From NCBI GenBank assembly GCA_028622995.1, contig JAJQJQ010000041.1, positions 682,001-746,000 of the forward strand: 64,000 bases of DNA, read 5' to 3'. The number at the start of each line of letters is the position of its first letter. Position 1 is the stretch's first letter. Source of the stretch: Panagrolaimus kolymaensis. Lineage: Eukaryota > Nematoda > Chromadorea > Rhabditida > Panagrolaimidae. The position numbers and the translations under genes were made by a program. Of this stretch, positions 25,319-37,900 are shown one piece after another. The notes beneath the pieces were generated by a model. It saw nothing but the letters and a program-made list of their open reading frames with translations. It had not been told where the DNA came from and made no database searches.

Positions 25319-28300
25319 TTAATACAAACCGCAGCCTTTAAGTTTTGTAGATAAAATTGTGTCGAGAACTGAATCAAGAACAAATTGAACTTGTTTAGTA
25401 TCAGTGGCGCAAGTTTGATGAGAATATATTGATTTATTTGGAACTTTATTAGCCATAAAAAATTGTCGTTCAATATATTTTGCACATGGCTCATATGCTT
25501 CGGGTCCATTATAGGATGGAAAAGCGCATTTGATGGAAGTGGCTTTACCAATTTTATCAGCAAATAAATCTTTTTTATTTAAAAATAATATTATTCCTGT
25601 ATCCACGAAATATTTATTATTGCAAACTTGTTCAAAAAGTTGAAGGGATTCTCTCATTCGATTCTGAAAATTTTATAATGTTTTTGCCGTTGTTTTTAAA
25701 TATATTTATTTAGTGATAGTAACAAATTTTTGCAAAATATTACTCGAAAATGGTTACTTTCATTAGCATTTTTTAAATAGGTATTTTTCCCTAGGGTTTT
25801 TCTTAATATTATTTTAAATTTTTCATTCAACTTTATTTTTTTTTGTCTATTCTTTTTTAATTCAGAAAAAAAAATTTTGCAGCTTTATTTAGAAACAAAA
25901 AAAGCTTTCCATAAATATTAATTATTTTGCAATTAAATATTTTTGGTAAAAAAAAGTTAAAAGGCTAAAGTATTTTTTTTGTTGTTGCAAAAAAATATGT
26001 ATTTTAAGCGTAGTTTTAAAGACTAAAAAATAAAAAATAAATGGAAAATGCAGATGTTATAATTTTAAGAGTCTCTCATTTACTTACTCACATGGGAATT
26101 AATTCTCTCAAAAACAACGCAAAAAAAAAATAAATCTAAGAATGTCACGTTTTTTTTAAAATTATAAATGGATGACTTTGAGACTTACCGTTGCATTATC
26201 TTCAACCAAAACTTGGTCATATTCACTTAAGGCCGAAACAAATATCTAAAAAAAATTGTATATTTTTATAAATTTTAATAACAACAAAGAAAAAACAATT
26301 TAAAATTTTTTTTGTTACTGTATACTTTGGGATGGACTTCATTCAAATGCATTTTAATTAGGTATTTTATTAGTAATTTTTTTTTCTTTTGTAGTATGTT
26401 TTTTAGATTTTATGAAATAAAGATCAAACTAAAGATAAAAGAGAGCCATAAATAACTCAAAAAAAGAAAAAAGTAAACATGTGAATTTTTTTGTTCACGC
26501 TAATAATAAATTATTTAAATATTTTTTTTGAATTTTAAAACACCGGAAATGCCTGAAATGCAGAAAAATTAAAAGAATTTAGCGATGTTTAAGTTTTGGG
26601 CGTAAAGTTAAAATAAAATTAAAAAACAAAAAAATTCTTAATTTAGAATACCAAAATTAATTTGACTTTTTGAATTCAAAATTGCAAAATAAATACAGAA
26701 TTTTAGAAATTTAGCAGCATGGCTTTTTTTTAAACTTACCACACTGGTAACATCATCAAAGCAATGAATCCATTTTTTACGCTAAAAAAATGATTTTTAC
26801 ATTAATGAAACCATTTTAAAAAATGATGATTTTAATTTACATACTTGACTTCGTTGTCCACCAACATCAAATACACGCCATATTTTATTTTTAATCATAA
26901 ATTTCACTTCAATTACTCCCAATGTTGCTACTCTGAGGAGTAAAATATCTTGTTGAGTTGGAATATACGAAGAATCACAAATTCTATCAACATTTTCAAT
27001 GAAACTAAAAAAATTAAATAAATAATAGTAAGTCTTAAAACGAAAAATATTATTATTAATTTTCCTGCAAAGAATTTTGGAAAAATCTAATTTTTTATAT
27101 TTTAAAAGTATGAGTTTTATGGAAACTTACTATAAAGCTGAATCAGGTAAATAAAAAGCTCCACTTTTTTGCATTGCAGCTTGAAATCCTTTATCAGCTA
27201 ATAAAACTTTTATTCCATCATAAATATCATCGGGTATTGGAGCGGCTTCACGATTGGATAAAACTATATCATTTATAACCGTTGCCATTTTCTATAAAAA
27301 AATATATTCATAATTTTTTTATTTCAAAAAGATTATTAAAAATTAAGAAAAAGTAATTTGCAAAAAAAACATAGTTTTATCGACTGCTTTTAATAATAGT
27401 CGATAACTTAGATGGTTGACTGACTTACTCGAGCTTTTTCAGAACCCAAAGGTAAATCCAATTTAAACATTCCTTCAAGAACAGCTCGAACCGATTGTAA
27501 AACATTTGCATAAACCATATTTCGTTTCGATAAAATTTCATCATCAGTGAAACCATTATCGTGAATAATTCTGTAAAAAAAGATAAATGCAAATTATATT
27601 TCTAATATTAAAAAATAAAAAAAATTCTTATTTAACAGAAACAATAATAAAAAAAGAAAATGGATTTTAGCTCCCATAAAATTTTTTGGGTTTCAAAAGG
27701 AAAAAAGTTTTTAATCCTACAACTCCTAAAATGAATTACCAACTTTTATAGTTCCAAACATAGGCAATGGGACGTGTATTTTAAAAAACTCAAATAAAAT
27801 GTAATTATTATATTTCTTTTCTCTTTTTTTCATAAACAAGTTATTGGGTTTTTTTTCAAGGGCGGCAATGGCAAAAATTGTGTGAGTCACAAATTGAATT
27901 AAATCAACACTTTTAACTTTTACTTTATAAGTACCTTTTTGGAGAAAAATGGAAGGCGGAAGGAATGGCAAATTCCAAACATAACTTTTATTCAAAAAAA
28001 ATTTGAGCTAACCAAGAAACTTCCGGTTTTTCGAATTCCTTAAATTAATTTTAAGCCATAAAATTTTATATTGTAAATCTTTGAAACTTAAAATATTATA
28101 TATATTTTTGATTTATTAGTTTTACAAATAAAAAAAAATTTATAATTTATAAGTTCCCTAATTTTCCAAGAAACTTTTAAAACATTTTTTATTATTTATA
28201 TTCAAAAATTTAATTGCCTAAAATTTATGTTTCTCAAAATTTCGAAGATGATCTTTGATTAATAAATTTCTTTTTGAGAATGAATGGTTATTATTTTTTG

Positions 28301-29448
28301 ACTTGCGTAAAAAATATCACAAGGGAATTTTAACAATTTTTTTATTTTTGTTGCTTTCTTAGAAATTTTACTTTTCGTCAATAAAAAAAGTTACTTTAAA
28401 AAAAAAGGACTAAAATAATAATTTTTAATGGAATTATTAATGCCTCATCAAAAGCAAGAAATCAACAAGCAGCATTGTGACTGACTGACTGCAGCCAAAA
28501 AAATAAGTAAAAAACAAGAGATTCTCAAGTATCTTAAAAAAAATGTATTTCCGCTAAATTTGGATGCTGAACTTTAAATTTTTTTTAATTTCCGGGGGAA
28601 TAAAATAAATATACTTTCTTTTCTTTTTTCGTTACCCACAAAAATGTACAAAACTGACGTGTTTTAGTTGGGTTGGGTTGTTGGGTAAGTAAAGTAAGCA
28701 AATTATAGCGAGAAACATTTTGTTTTGAGAAGAAAAAAAATAGAATAAAAAGAAAGTAAATGAAAGAGTAAAATGACAAAATAACATTCCCAAAGATACG
28801 ACTCAATGGGGAAAATGAAAGATTTATTTAGAAACATTCTAGAAACTCAAGAACAAAAAAAAATAGGATAAAATTAGGGATTTTTAGTTCCATAACATAA
28901 CCCAGAAAGTTTAGTATTTTGTAATACTGTTTTATATTTTTTGTTAAGTTTTTTGTTTGAAAGAATCAAACATAAGTTTTTAAAAACAAAAAAGTTCATC
29001 CTTTTCGAGATGTATGGTTCTAAACGAAAAGAGTTTTTCTTTTCGTTGGGTATGTGAATCTTTCCTGTACAAAAAGAAACCTAAATTATTTAACTGTTTG
29101 GAAAAATAATACAATTAAAAAAACATCTAAAAAATTTAATTCCAGTGAAACCGAAAAAATTTTATACCGTCGAAGTCTATTTTATTTTTAAACATTTAAC
29201 TAAAGTAAAAAATTCAAAAATATAAAAAAAGCTTACAATAAAATATAAAAAAGTTTATTATTTTCTAATTTTCAGTTTCAAATTTCAAAAAAAACTTACT
29301 TCATTTGCTTCAAAATGGTGGATTTTCCACTTTCTCCCGCGCCCAGCAATAATAATTTCACGGTGGAATCACGTAATTTTTTTTCATTTTCAAGATCATG
29401 ATTTATTGAACGATTCCGCTTATTTTGATCTCGCAATGATAAAGTCAT
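25319..29448 (-). CDS. Heterotrimeric G-protein alpha subunit, Gi/o-like class
   Basis: Seven minus-strand exons in transcript order (29448-29300, 27570-27429, 27291-27131, 27004-26845, 26781-26740, 26245-26189, 25663-25319) join in phase to 351 aa, close to the usual ~354. The P-loop GAGESGKST, switch II DVGGQRS with the catalytic Gln, NKKD and TCAT guanine-binding motifs, and a C-terminus ending GCGLY are all present. The Cys at -4 is the pertussis-toxin site of Gi/o proteins. Switch I keeps the Arg finger and the Mg-binding Thr (RVATLG) but differs from the usual RVKTTG. The protein acts as a membrane-associated GTPase relaying GPCR signals. From ATG 29448 it lacks the myristoylation Gly2; an upstream frame starting MGNCES (29683) could supply it (see findings). 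It may be one of the nematode-specific GPA proteins instead of GOA-1. Confidence 0.9.
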
Positions 29449-29683
29449 TTTTTTTATTATTTTTGCCTACCACTGGCGCCAATGGAGCAGCAACAACAAT
29501 AGGAGGTCGATTAAAATTATTAATAATTGTCGCCGTTGGTGGTGAATTTGAATAATTTAAATTTAAATTTAAATTTGATAAATTATTAAAGTTCTCGTCG
29601 TTCTCGTTGTCGTCGTTTCTTAATGACGGTGGTGATGGAGAAATAGAAAACTTTTTTTCTATAATACTTTCACAATTTCCCAT
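29420..29683 (-). other. Upstream frame with myristoylation-type N-terminus, out of frame with G-alpha
   Basis: An 87-codon frame begins at a true ATG with MGNCES, which fits the MGxxxS N-myristoylation signal plus a nearby palmitoylable Cys, as on G-alpha subunits. It continues into low-complexity Asn/Leu/Pro-rich sequence and overlaps the G-alpha start in another reading frame. An A8 run (29448-29455 on the plus strand as T8) lies exactly at the overlap, so a one-base length difference would fuse the two. It may be the true N-terminus, a uORF or coincidence. Confidence 0.4.
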
Positions 29684-29689
29684 ATATTA

Positions 29690-32600
29690 GAATTAAAAAA
29701 GTAAGTAAGGTTATAAAATTTTCATATGCTCCGCCCCTACTTTTTTTTCTTTTTCTTTCTAATACTTCTTTGCCAGCTTTTTTATTTTTTAAAGTTGAGT
29801 TTGAGTTGAGAAGCAAAAAATTTTTTTTTTGTGGTGGCAGAAACGAATATAAATTTTTTCACTTTTTTGTCTTTATGAATTTGTATTTAAATCAATATTA
29901 AAAAATAATGCTGTTGCTTATTATTGCTGCTGCTAGGCCCAAAGGTAAAGTAAAAAAAAAAATTATGGCGTCGTCGTTGAGAAAGGTAAAACAAAGTTGT
30001 TGTTGGCGTCGTCGTCGTCGTTGTTAGGTAAAATTGAGTATAGAAACGGAAGCCGCCAAGCAAGCTAGCACCCAGCAAAGTAGTAAAGGGATTTAATTAC
30101 GTGCTTTTATAGCCTTTGGTTGTATGAAGGCAAAAAATAAAAAAATGGTGAAATGAGAGAAAGAGAGTAGCGTAGTAGTTTTGGTGTGAAAAAAAATTTA
30201 AAAAAAGGTAATAAGCTGCTGTTGTCGACGATGCCTGGGTTGTGTGTTTTTTTTTTGTAAATTGGCAGGTTCTTGTTGTTGTCGTTGTCGTTATTCTCAC
30301 TTTATTACTACCAAAGGAAGAAGGTGAAAGGAAAAAATGTAATTTGTTTTTGGCTTTTTTGAATAAATAAAAAAGAAGTTAAAATTAACAATGCCTGAAA
30401 AGGAGAAAAAACTTATTAACAAAGTATTTATATTTATTTTGAGTTTATGAATGTAAACAAAATTAAATAAGCAAAAATAAATAAACACGAGGACAAAGGC
30501 AAAAAGCAAAAAAGAAGAATATAAGATTTTTATAAAAATTTCAGGGACGCTATAATTCAAGTTCAAATGTATGTATGTTTTTTACATTGTAGACAGACAG
30601 ACTAATTAAATTTTGAAAAATAGAATATTTTTAATTTTGATAATTTAAACTCTTGCAAATATTTTTTTTATAAGTAATTATTGTTTTAAAAAGAGGGTTT
30701 AAATTAATGAAATAGACCAAAATCTATTTACTTCTTTACGCGGTAGCAATGACAACTTTTAGTCATTTTTAAAATTTCCAATATTTATAGTTAGCTTTCT
30801 TCTATCTTTGTAGTCCAACATTTTATTAAAAGAAAAAGTCAAAGTTTCTAATAACAAAGACAATTATTTTTTTTATAGCTAACTAAAACTACAAAAGAGT
30901 ATTATATTAATTAATTTCATTGTAAATAAAATTCTCCAAGGATAAAAATATAAAAAATAATTATAACAATTGTTCCAATATTTTTTTTTATTTTGCACAA
31001 ATCTTCCTCCACCTACCGTAGTATAATTTCTTAATCGAAATTATTTTCAACTTTAAAAAAAGGCTAAAGTTATAATTATTTTTTCACTTTTTTCGCAACT
31101 TTGTTTCTTTAAATTAAAGATTTTTACTTTTTTACTTTTTAGAACTAAAAAATGGCGCCTAATTTGAAAAAAATGCGCTGTAAAAAAGCTTAAAAAAACG
31201 TTTGGTATTTTTTACAGATGTTTTTTTTATTACCAAAATTTATGGCACATAGATAATAAGTGTAAATCATTTTTCATGGATATGAAGAAGAAAAAAAATG
31301 TGAAATGTTAAAAAACATATTTATTATGCATTTATTTTACTGTGTCAGTTTTGTGATTGTGATTGTAAATAAACAAATGTTTAATGATTATAAAAATGGA
31401 AATACATAAATCTTGTTTACGATGGCATTTTAATTTTCTCACGTATCAACAAAAAAAAATAAAGTTTTTATACAATAGTTAAATTATTTGTTTTTTTCAA
31501 GAAAATAACAAAATGTTCAAATAACAAATGAAAACTTTGATCTAAAAAAGTTTGGTGTTGGAAAATTTAATGAGGCAAGAAAAAATGGAAATTAAAATAA
31601 ATTTTATTTTTAAGTTTTGGTTTTCACAAAAATCAAAATATTATAAATTTCAAACTCCAATGAAATTTTTTAGATTTCCAAAAGTCAAGCTGGAATTTTT
31701 ATTTCGCAAACATTTATAAATACAAAAAAAAGTAAATACTATTTACAAGAAACCCGAAAGCTTCAAAACATCTGAAAAAAGCTACCACCGAGAATTTTGT
31801 TTTAAAAAAAACATTAAAACTTGTTTTGAAGAATCACAAAACTTTTAACATTTGTTTTTCAAGTAATAACTCTAAAATCCAAAAAAATAAATAAATAATA
31901 ACGTGCTTTTTTCCAGGTGAAAAAAAAATGGAAAGGCAAAGTTTTTTTATTTGATTTAATTAAAATTTATTATAATTTCATTTTTTTATTGCCAAAAAAA
32001 ATATGATGACGAAAAGAAAAATAAATGTGTTGGCTTTTTTAAGATTAAACATTAATCATTTGTTTTTGTTTTATTTCTAATTTTCTAAATTAAAATTATG
32101 GGGTAAAATTCAAACAAATTTGAAAAAAGACAATTATTAATATTTAATAAAATCAAAGTTTATGAAAGAGATTTAACTCATCAACCACAAAAAAATATTT
32201 AATTTTAATTTTATGGTTCAATAGTTTTTTTAATTTTAAATTTTTGTTTTGTATTTGCAAAAAGTGTAGTTGCGTAGGAAAGACCAAAAACTTTCAGTCT
32301 TCTGTCGGTGTATGAGGAAATATATTTTTTATTAATCATCCAAAAAATAAATATTGTTTTACAGGAGCTTTCGAAATATTTTCTTTTTATTAATTATTTT
32401 TTGCTTGAAAAAAAGAAATGCAAAAATTATTTGGAAAATTTGGTGACGTAAATGGAAAACAACAGACTGCGGCAAATCTTTGTTCAGAAAATTTCGTATG
32501 CATCAATTTTTGTGGAAAAATGTTTCTGGATTTAAAGTTTTTAGTGTTTGAAAAATCGTGTTTCTTTCTTAACAATTTTAATTCTAGATTTAAAATCAAA

Positions 32601-33024
32601 AGGTGACAAACACGCATAATATTTTTTTTCAATTTCTCTCATGGCATTTTAATCAAAGAAAGCCATTTCCGCTTTTCTTTCTTACTTACGTATGAAAAAA
32701 AAGTGCGTAAAATTATTGCATTACCTTTCTATTTTCCCAAGCCATTCATTCTCAGGCACAAATAAAAAAATAAAACTTTGAATAAAACTTTTTTATATTT
32801 TCTTATTACGTAAAAGCCAAAAAGGTAAAAAAAAAATGTAGTTTATGAGAAACAAAAAAGCTTTTGTTTATGTTTTATAGTTTCATTGCTTTACGAGGAT
32901 ACTGTAATTGTTTTAAATTAAAATTTTACTTAATTTATTTATTTTAATTTATCTATTAACAAAATATAAAAATACATATTTTTTTATTTATCTAACAACT
33001 TTGCCACAATGATAGCATCCTTTT
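29690..33024. other. Intergenic region upstream of the G-alpha gene
   Basis: About 3.3 kb without a recognised gene. It contains imperfect GTC/GTT trinucleotide microsatellites around 29965-30030 and 30215-30300 and long A/T tracts. Some of it may be 5' UTR or promoter of the minus-strand G-alpha gene. I see no exon with domain content. Confidence 0.5.
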
Positions 33025-35238
33025 CTAATGGTGATGGTGAAGGTGATGATATCCATGACCATGATGAAGGTGATGGGGATGATGGTTTAAATGGCTGCTG
33101 TGATGTTTTGAATGATGCCCGTAATTTTTTCCATGGTGCGTTGCGTGCGATCCATGATGTTTAAGGTGCGTGCCATGGTGTTCGTGATGATGTCCGTGGA
33201 TTTGATGATTGTGGTGGGGGTGAGTTTTATTGTGGTGGTGCTTAATGTGATGGTGGGAGCCATGGACTGAAAAGGTTCTAATATAGTTGTTACTTTTTAT
33301 AAAGATAAAAATAATTAAAACTTACCCAAATGGTGTTTATGATGTTCGGGTTCAGATTCCGATGAGCTTGAGCTTGATGATGAGCTGCTACTTGAATCAG
33401 CTACATGATGTTTAGGGTGTTTGTGATGATGGGCCTTCAAGTGATGCTTTTTATGATGGTGTTCTTCTTCACTTTCAGAAGAAGATGAACTTGATGAAGA
33501 GCTTGAACTTGATTCTTTATGATGTTTAAGATGATGATGAACTTTATTGTGATGAGCATGAGCCTTTAAATGCTTTTTATGATGGCTGTGATGGTGTTCA
33601 GGTTCAGTATCAGATGAACTACTTGATGACGACGAGCTTGAGCTACTTGATGCAGCATGATGCTTTAAATGATGCTTATGATGGCCTTTGAGGTGATGAG
33701 CATGGTTTCCATGATGGTGTTCAACTTCACTTTCAGATGAAGAACTTGAAGAAGAGCTTGAAGACGACGAACTTGAGTCTTTTTTGTGATGCTTTAAATG
33801 ATGTTTAGAGTTATGCTTAAGATGATGATGAGCATGACCATGCTTTAAATGACTATGGCTTTTGTGATGTTTGTGATGTTCAGGTTCAGAGTCGGATGAG
33901 CTTGAAGAAGAACTTGATGAGCTATTGGCAGTATGGTGGTGTTTAAGAAAGTGCTTTTTATGATGTTGGTAAGCTTTTAAATGATGATGAGGGTGTTTGG
34001 CATGGTGGTGATCTACTTCACTTTCACTTGATGAGCTACTTGAAGAAGAGCTTGAAACATCATGAAGCTTAAGATGGTGTTTAAGGTGATGATGAAGATG
34101 CTTTAGATGGTGCTTAACGTGATGGTGATGATGAGCCTTGAGATGCTTGTTGTGATGGTAATGTCCGGGTTCAGTATTAGACGAGCTCGAAGCATCGTGA
34201 AGTTTAAGGTGGTGCTTGAGATGGTGATGAAGATGCTTTAAATGATGCTTAACATGGTGGTGATGATGAGCTTTAAGATGCTTGATGTGATGTTTATGAT
34301 GTTCATCTTCTGATTCAGAAGAGGATGATGAACTTGATGAGCTTGAGCTACTTGGAACATGATGATGTTTCAAGTGATGCTTTTTGTTATGGTGATGAGC
34401 TTTTAAATGATGTTTGTGGTGGTGGTGTTCGGGTTCAGTATCAGAGGAGGAGCTTGATGAAGAACTTGAAGAAGATGAAGCAACTTTGTGGTGTTTTAAA
34501 TGATGCTTCTTGTGTTGAACTTTTGCGTTCTTGTCATGATGATGCTCAACTTCTGATTCAGAATCAGAAGAAGAACTTGAAGATGAAGAAGAGCTAGAAT
34601 GAACTTTCTTATGATGTTTAAGTTGGTGCTTTTTATGATGGGATTTAACATGATGATGTTCAGGTTCAGTATCGGATGAACTTGATGAAGATGAAGAGGA
34701 TGATGAACTTGAATCCTTTTTATTCTTTTTGTGTTCTTTTTTAGTCTCATCTTCGGAAGATGAGCTCGAACTAGATGATGAGGATTCATCCTTCTTTTTT
34801 TCTTCACCCTTTTCTTCATGAGCTTCATGATGATTTTCTTTTTCACCTTCAGATTTTTTGTTTTCCTTTTCATGGTGATGAGGGTGTTTGACATGATGAT
34901 GGGGAGTGGTCAAGTGGAGAGCTCGAAGCAAAGTCAATGTATCTAAACACAAAGAAACTTTATCACAAAAAACCGAATTTAAATTAAGTAAGTCACATAC
35001 CCTTGAAATTAAGATGTTCATGTTCGTGATGTTTAGTCAAATGATTGAATTCTTTCTTAAAATCAGCCGCATGAAAATGATGTCCATGCTTTTCAGCAAA
35101 ATGTTGAACAAGTTTATGAGCTTGATGTCGATCAAGATGTCCATGTCCATGGTGATCATGATGTTCAAAAGCCTTTTTGAAATGTTTAACATTTAAATGG
35201 CCATGATGGGGTTGATGAGTATGATGATGACGAGTCAT
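33025..35238 (-). CDS. Histidine/serine-repeat protein with EF-hand-like N-terminus
   Basis: Three exons in transcript order (35238-35001, 34942-33326, 33266-33025) give about 698 aa. The first exon is His-rich but has EF-hand spacing: two helix-loop-helix-like units, the first with a loop DHHGHGHLDRHQ in which metal ligands are largely replaced by His. The second exon carries 12 blocks of poly-Ser ending in acidic S(D/E)(S/T)E(P/V/D)E, alternating with long His/Lys tracts; the third exon is almost entirely His-rich. No signal peptide or membrane segment is seen. The Ser-acidic blocks match casein kinase 2 consensus and the His tracts suggest Zn/Ni/Cu binding, both inferences. I do not recognise an orthologue. 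A TATA-like TTTTATAT lies upstream near 35334. Confidence 0.8.
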
Positions 35239-35737
35239 AATTGCTGCAGAAATATTTCAGAAAATAAAAAGTTAAGTTTTCCTTTCTGATTGTTGCTTGA
35301 TTACAATGAAGTAAACTTTCATTTTTGATCCCGTTTTATATCGAAAAAATAATGAACTAAACTCCGCCTTAATCAAACTTCTAACTTCAAGAAAAATTGT
35401 AGTAGATCATGTGCAAAAAAAAATTGAGTCGTTAATTGCTTTTCTTTGGTTTTTTGGAGGTTCCGGATTATATTATTTTGGCCATAAAGTTTTATGCTTA
35501 TCAGTAAAAAAAAGGTAATTTTTTTTATCTTAAACTTTGATTTTTCCTTTTAAATTTTTTTTATTTTCCAGATCAATTAAGCCACGTACGTCTCCGTTAA
35601 TGAGCTAATCAGATGTTGAAAAAAATTTGAGCTGTTCGGGTTGTTGTTCTAGAAAAAAAAGGATGTTGCTTGACTTTATGATGATGACGCAAAACCAAAT
35701 AATCAAATAGCATAAATTGCATCAGAAATTTAAGAAT
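35239..35737. promoter_or_regulatory. Upstream region of the His/Ser-repeat gene
   Basis: Five hundred bases separate the start codon at 35238 from repeat copy B. On the minus strand a TATA-like ATATAAAAC box (about 35334-35342) sits roughly 95 bp upstream of the ATG. No ORF of interest was seen. Confidence 0.35.
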
Positions 35738-35741
35738 AAAT

Positions 35742-36356
35742 TAGTGCACAAGATTACTATGTAAAAAAACAAAAGGCTGTTCAGGAAAAAACTTTTAGAC
35801 GGCTAATGAGATTAAATTTTTTTTATTGATTTCAATAAATTATTTTATATGTTACACTGAAACAAACAGCCGCAGCACCGTCTTCGATTTTTAACAGTAA
35901 AAAAATTTTTGGTCCGACAATTAGTTATATTTAAATTTTTTGCTTAAAATACCTTTTTTCAAACATGCTTTGTTTCAGAAAACAATAGAAAATTGGAAAA
36001 AAAAACTAAAAATTTTATTTTGTAATTGACCTTATAATTATTATTTTTTTCAATTTACACCAAAACATTTTTTACATCAAAAATCTTGCGAATATACGAG
36101 TTGCTTTTACATCTTATCTAATCAAGAATAAAACAAAATTTTTAATTTTTAACATTTTTAAAAAAATTTTTCAATATTAAATAGTTGGTAAAGAAGTTGG
36201 GTAATAACAATCGAAGACGGTGCTGCGGCTGTTTGTTTCAGTGTAACATATAAAATAATTTATTGAAATCAATAAAAAAAATTTAATCTCATTAGCCGTC
36301 TAAAAGTTTTTTCCTGAACAGCCTTTTGTTTTTTTACATAGTAATCTTGTGCACTA
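35742..36356. repeat. Internal foldback of repeat copy B (~148-bp inverted arms)
   Basis: Arm 35742-35889 is the reverse complement of 36209-36356. The sequence is the same as the copy A foldback except that one 40-bp unit is absent from both arms. Confidence 0.8.
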
Positions 36357-37419
36357 ATCTCTTGAGCCGTCTGCAACAATAATTACTAGAAACTCCGCTG
36401 CCTCCGGTCGGCGATCTTACTTGTTTTATTGAAAAATACAAAATTGCCACTCGTATTAATGCCTATGTTTTAATAATTACTTTTCCAAAAAGTTATTGTA
36501 TTGACTTTTATAAAAATTAAAACTTTTCCCGAACAATCTTATCACTCGTGTCTATTTTAATCACTTAATTTTCAATAATGAGATCCTAAAAATTGAAACA
36601 TGTGTAAGCCTTTAAAACTTTTTTTTTGCACGAATCAAAATAAACAATGAACTGAACCATTAAAAAAAAATTTATACCAGCTTGTGAAAAATTCGCAAAA
36701 AGTTAAGGTTATAGTCATCGAGCAAGCTTACAATAGTTAAATCACTTAATTTGCGCAGCAAGCAAACCCATGTTTTGCTGATTTTTTATGTATATGAAAA
36801 TTACCCAAATCATTTCATCGCGCTTGGAAAACAAAATATAGTTTCATTCTAATTTATGCAAATTTTTTAGGTGAATTTCCTATTTTAATATAAAAGATTT
36901 CAAGATAAGATACAAAAAAACAGAGAGAAAAAGAATAATAATATGTATGGGAAATAGCGAAGCCTAGTAGCCCTGGAACTGCGACCAAAAGTAATCGAAA
37001 ACGAACGAACAATAAAAATTAATAAGAAGGAAATATTCAAGTTACTTTTCGATTAAACTCACCGAAAATAATAAAAAAAGTTCCCTATGTTTATTCTTTT
37101 CATAAACTAAACGTCAGCGTACTTTTAATTAAATTTTGCGTTTAGAATACCTAAAAGTTTTGTATGCTAATCCAATTAAATTTAGAAAAAAAAATATACG
37201 ATCCAAAAGCTTAGTTAAAAAAAATTTCATTGAAAATCGTTAAAAATAATTTCGCTTTAATTTCATAATAAAGAAACTTAATATTCATAAAAAAAGTAAA
37301 ATTTGTGAATATTTTATTAAAAATTTGCATATTTTCTAATGAAAACATTATTAAAAATCATAAAAAATTATTTGGATATAATTGTCTCAATTCAATTAAA
37401 ACAATTAATAAAAAAAAAT

Positions 37420-37484
37420 TGTGGGGATTCGAACCTATGACAGAAATATCCAAACATCACCGCCTTCAACGCCTACGCCACACA
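37420..37484 (-). other. tRNA-like segment inside repeat copy B
   Basis: Minus-strand equivalent of 15713-15777, with the same A-box and perfect B-box matches. Conservation in both copies argues that the segment belongs to the element. Confidence 0.5.
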
Positions 37485-37900
37485 GCAAATGTATAACAAG
37501 GAACTTTAGCCAATGATATTTTTACTCTAAATCAAAATATTTAAATTTCCATAGCGGCATACATCTATTTTTATGTGATGTTTTTTAAAGTTAGCTTACT
37601 CATAGAGGTAATTGAGGGTGGAGAAAACGATTTTTATAGCCAGAATATGCGTTAACTTTGCTGCAACGCTCAGCGGGACATTGTGAACTTTTAAAATGTT
37701 GTGATTAAGCACTTTTTTTCTATACTTCCTTCTATTTTTTTTAAAAATTCGTCAATGCGACGAAAAATTGACCCTAAAGAGCCCTCTAATATCAACATAA
37801 TTACACGAAATAAAAAAAATCATAAATTTCGGTTAGCAGATCGGGCGTTCTCATTGCTAAAACAGCCGCACCCCTCGCTTCGCTCGGGGTGCGGCGGGAT

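Larger units (their letters stand above)
35738..37900 (-). mobile_element. 2.2-kb repeat element, copy B (inverted relative to copy A)
   Basis: Reverse-complement copy of 15297-17539, nearly identical over its whole length: the GC hairpin is now at the right end (about 37867-37896), the tRNA-like segment at 37420-37484 on the minus strand, and the internal foldback at 35742-36356. It is about 80 bp shorter because each foldback arm lacks one 40-bp unit. It lies between genes. With copy A it forms an inverted pair about 18 kb apart. Confidence 0.8.
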
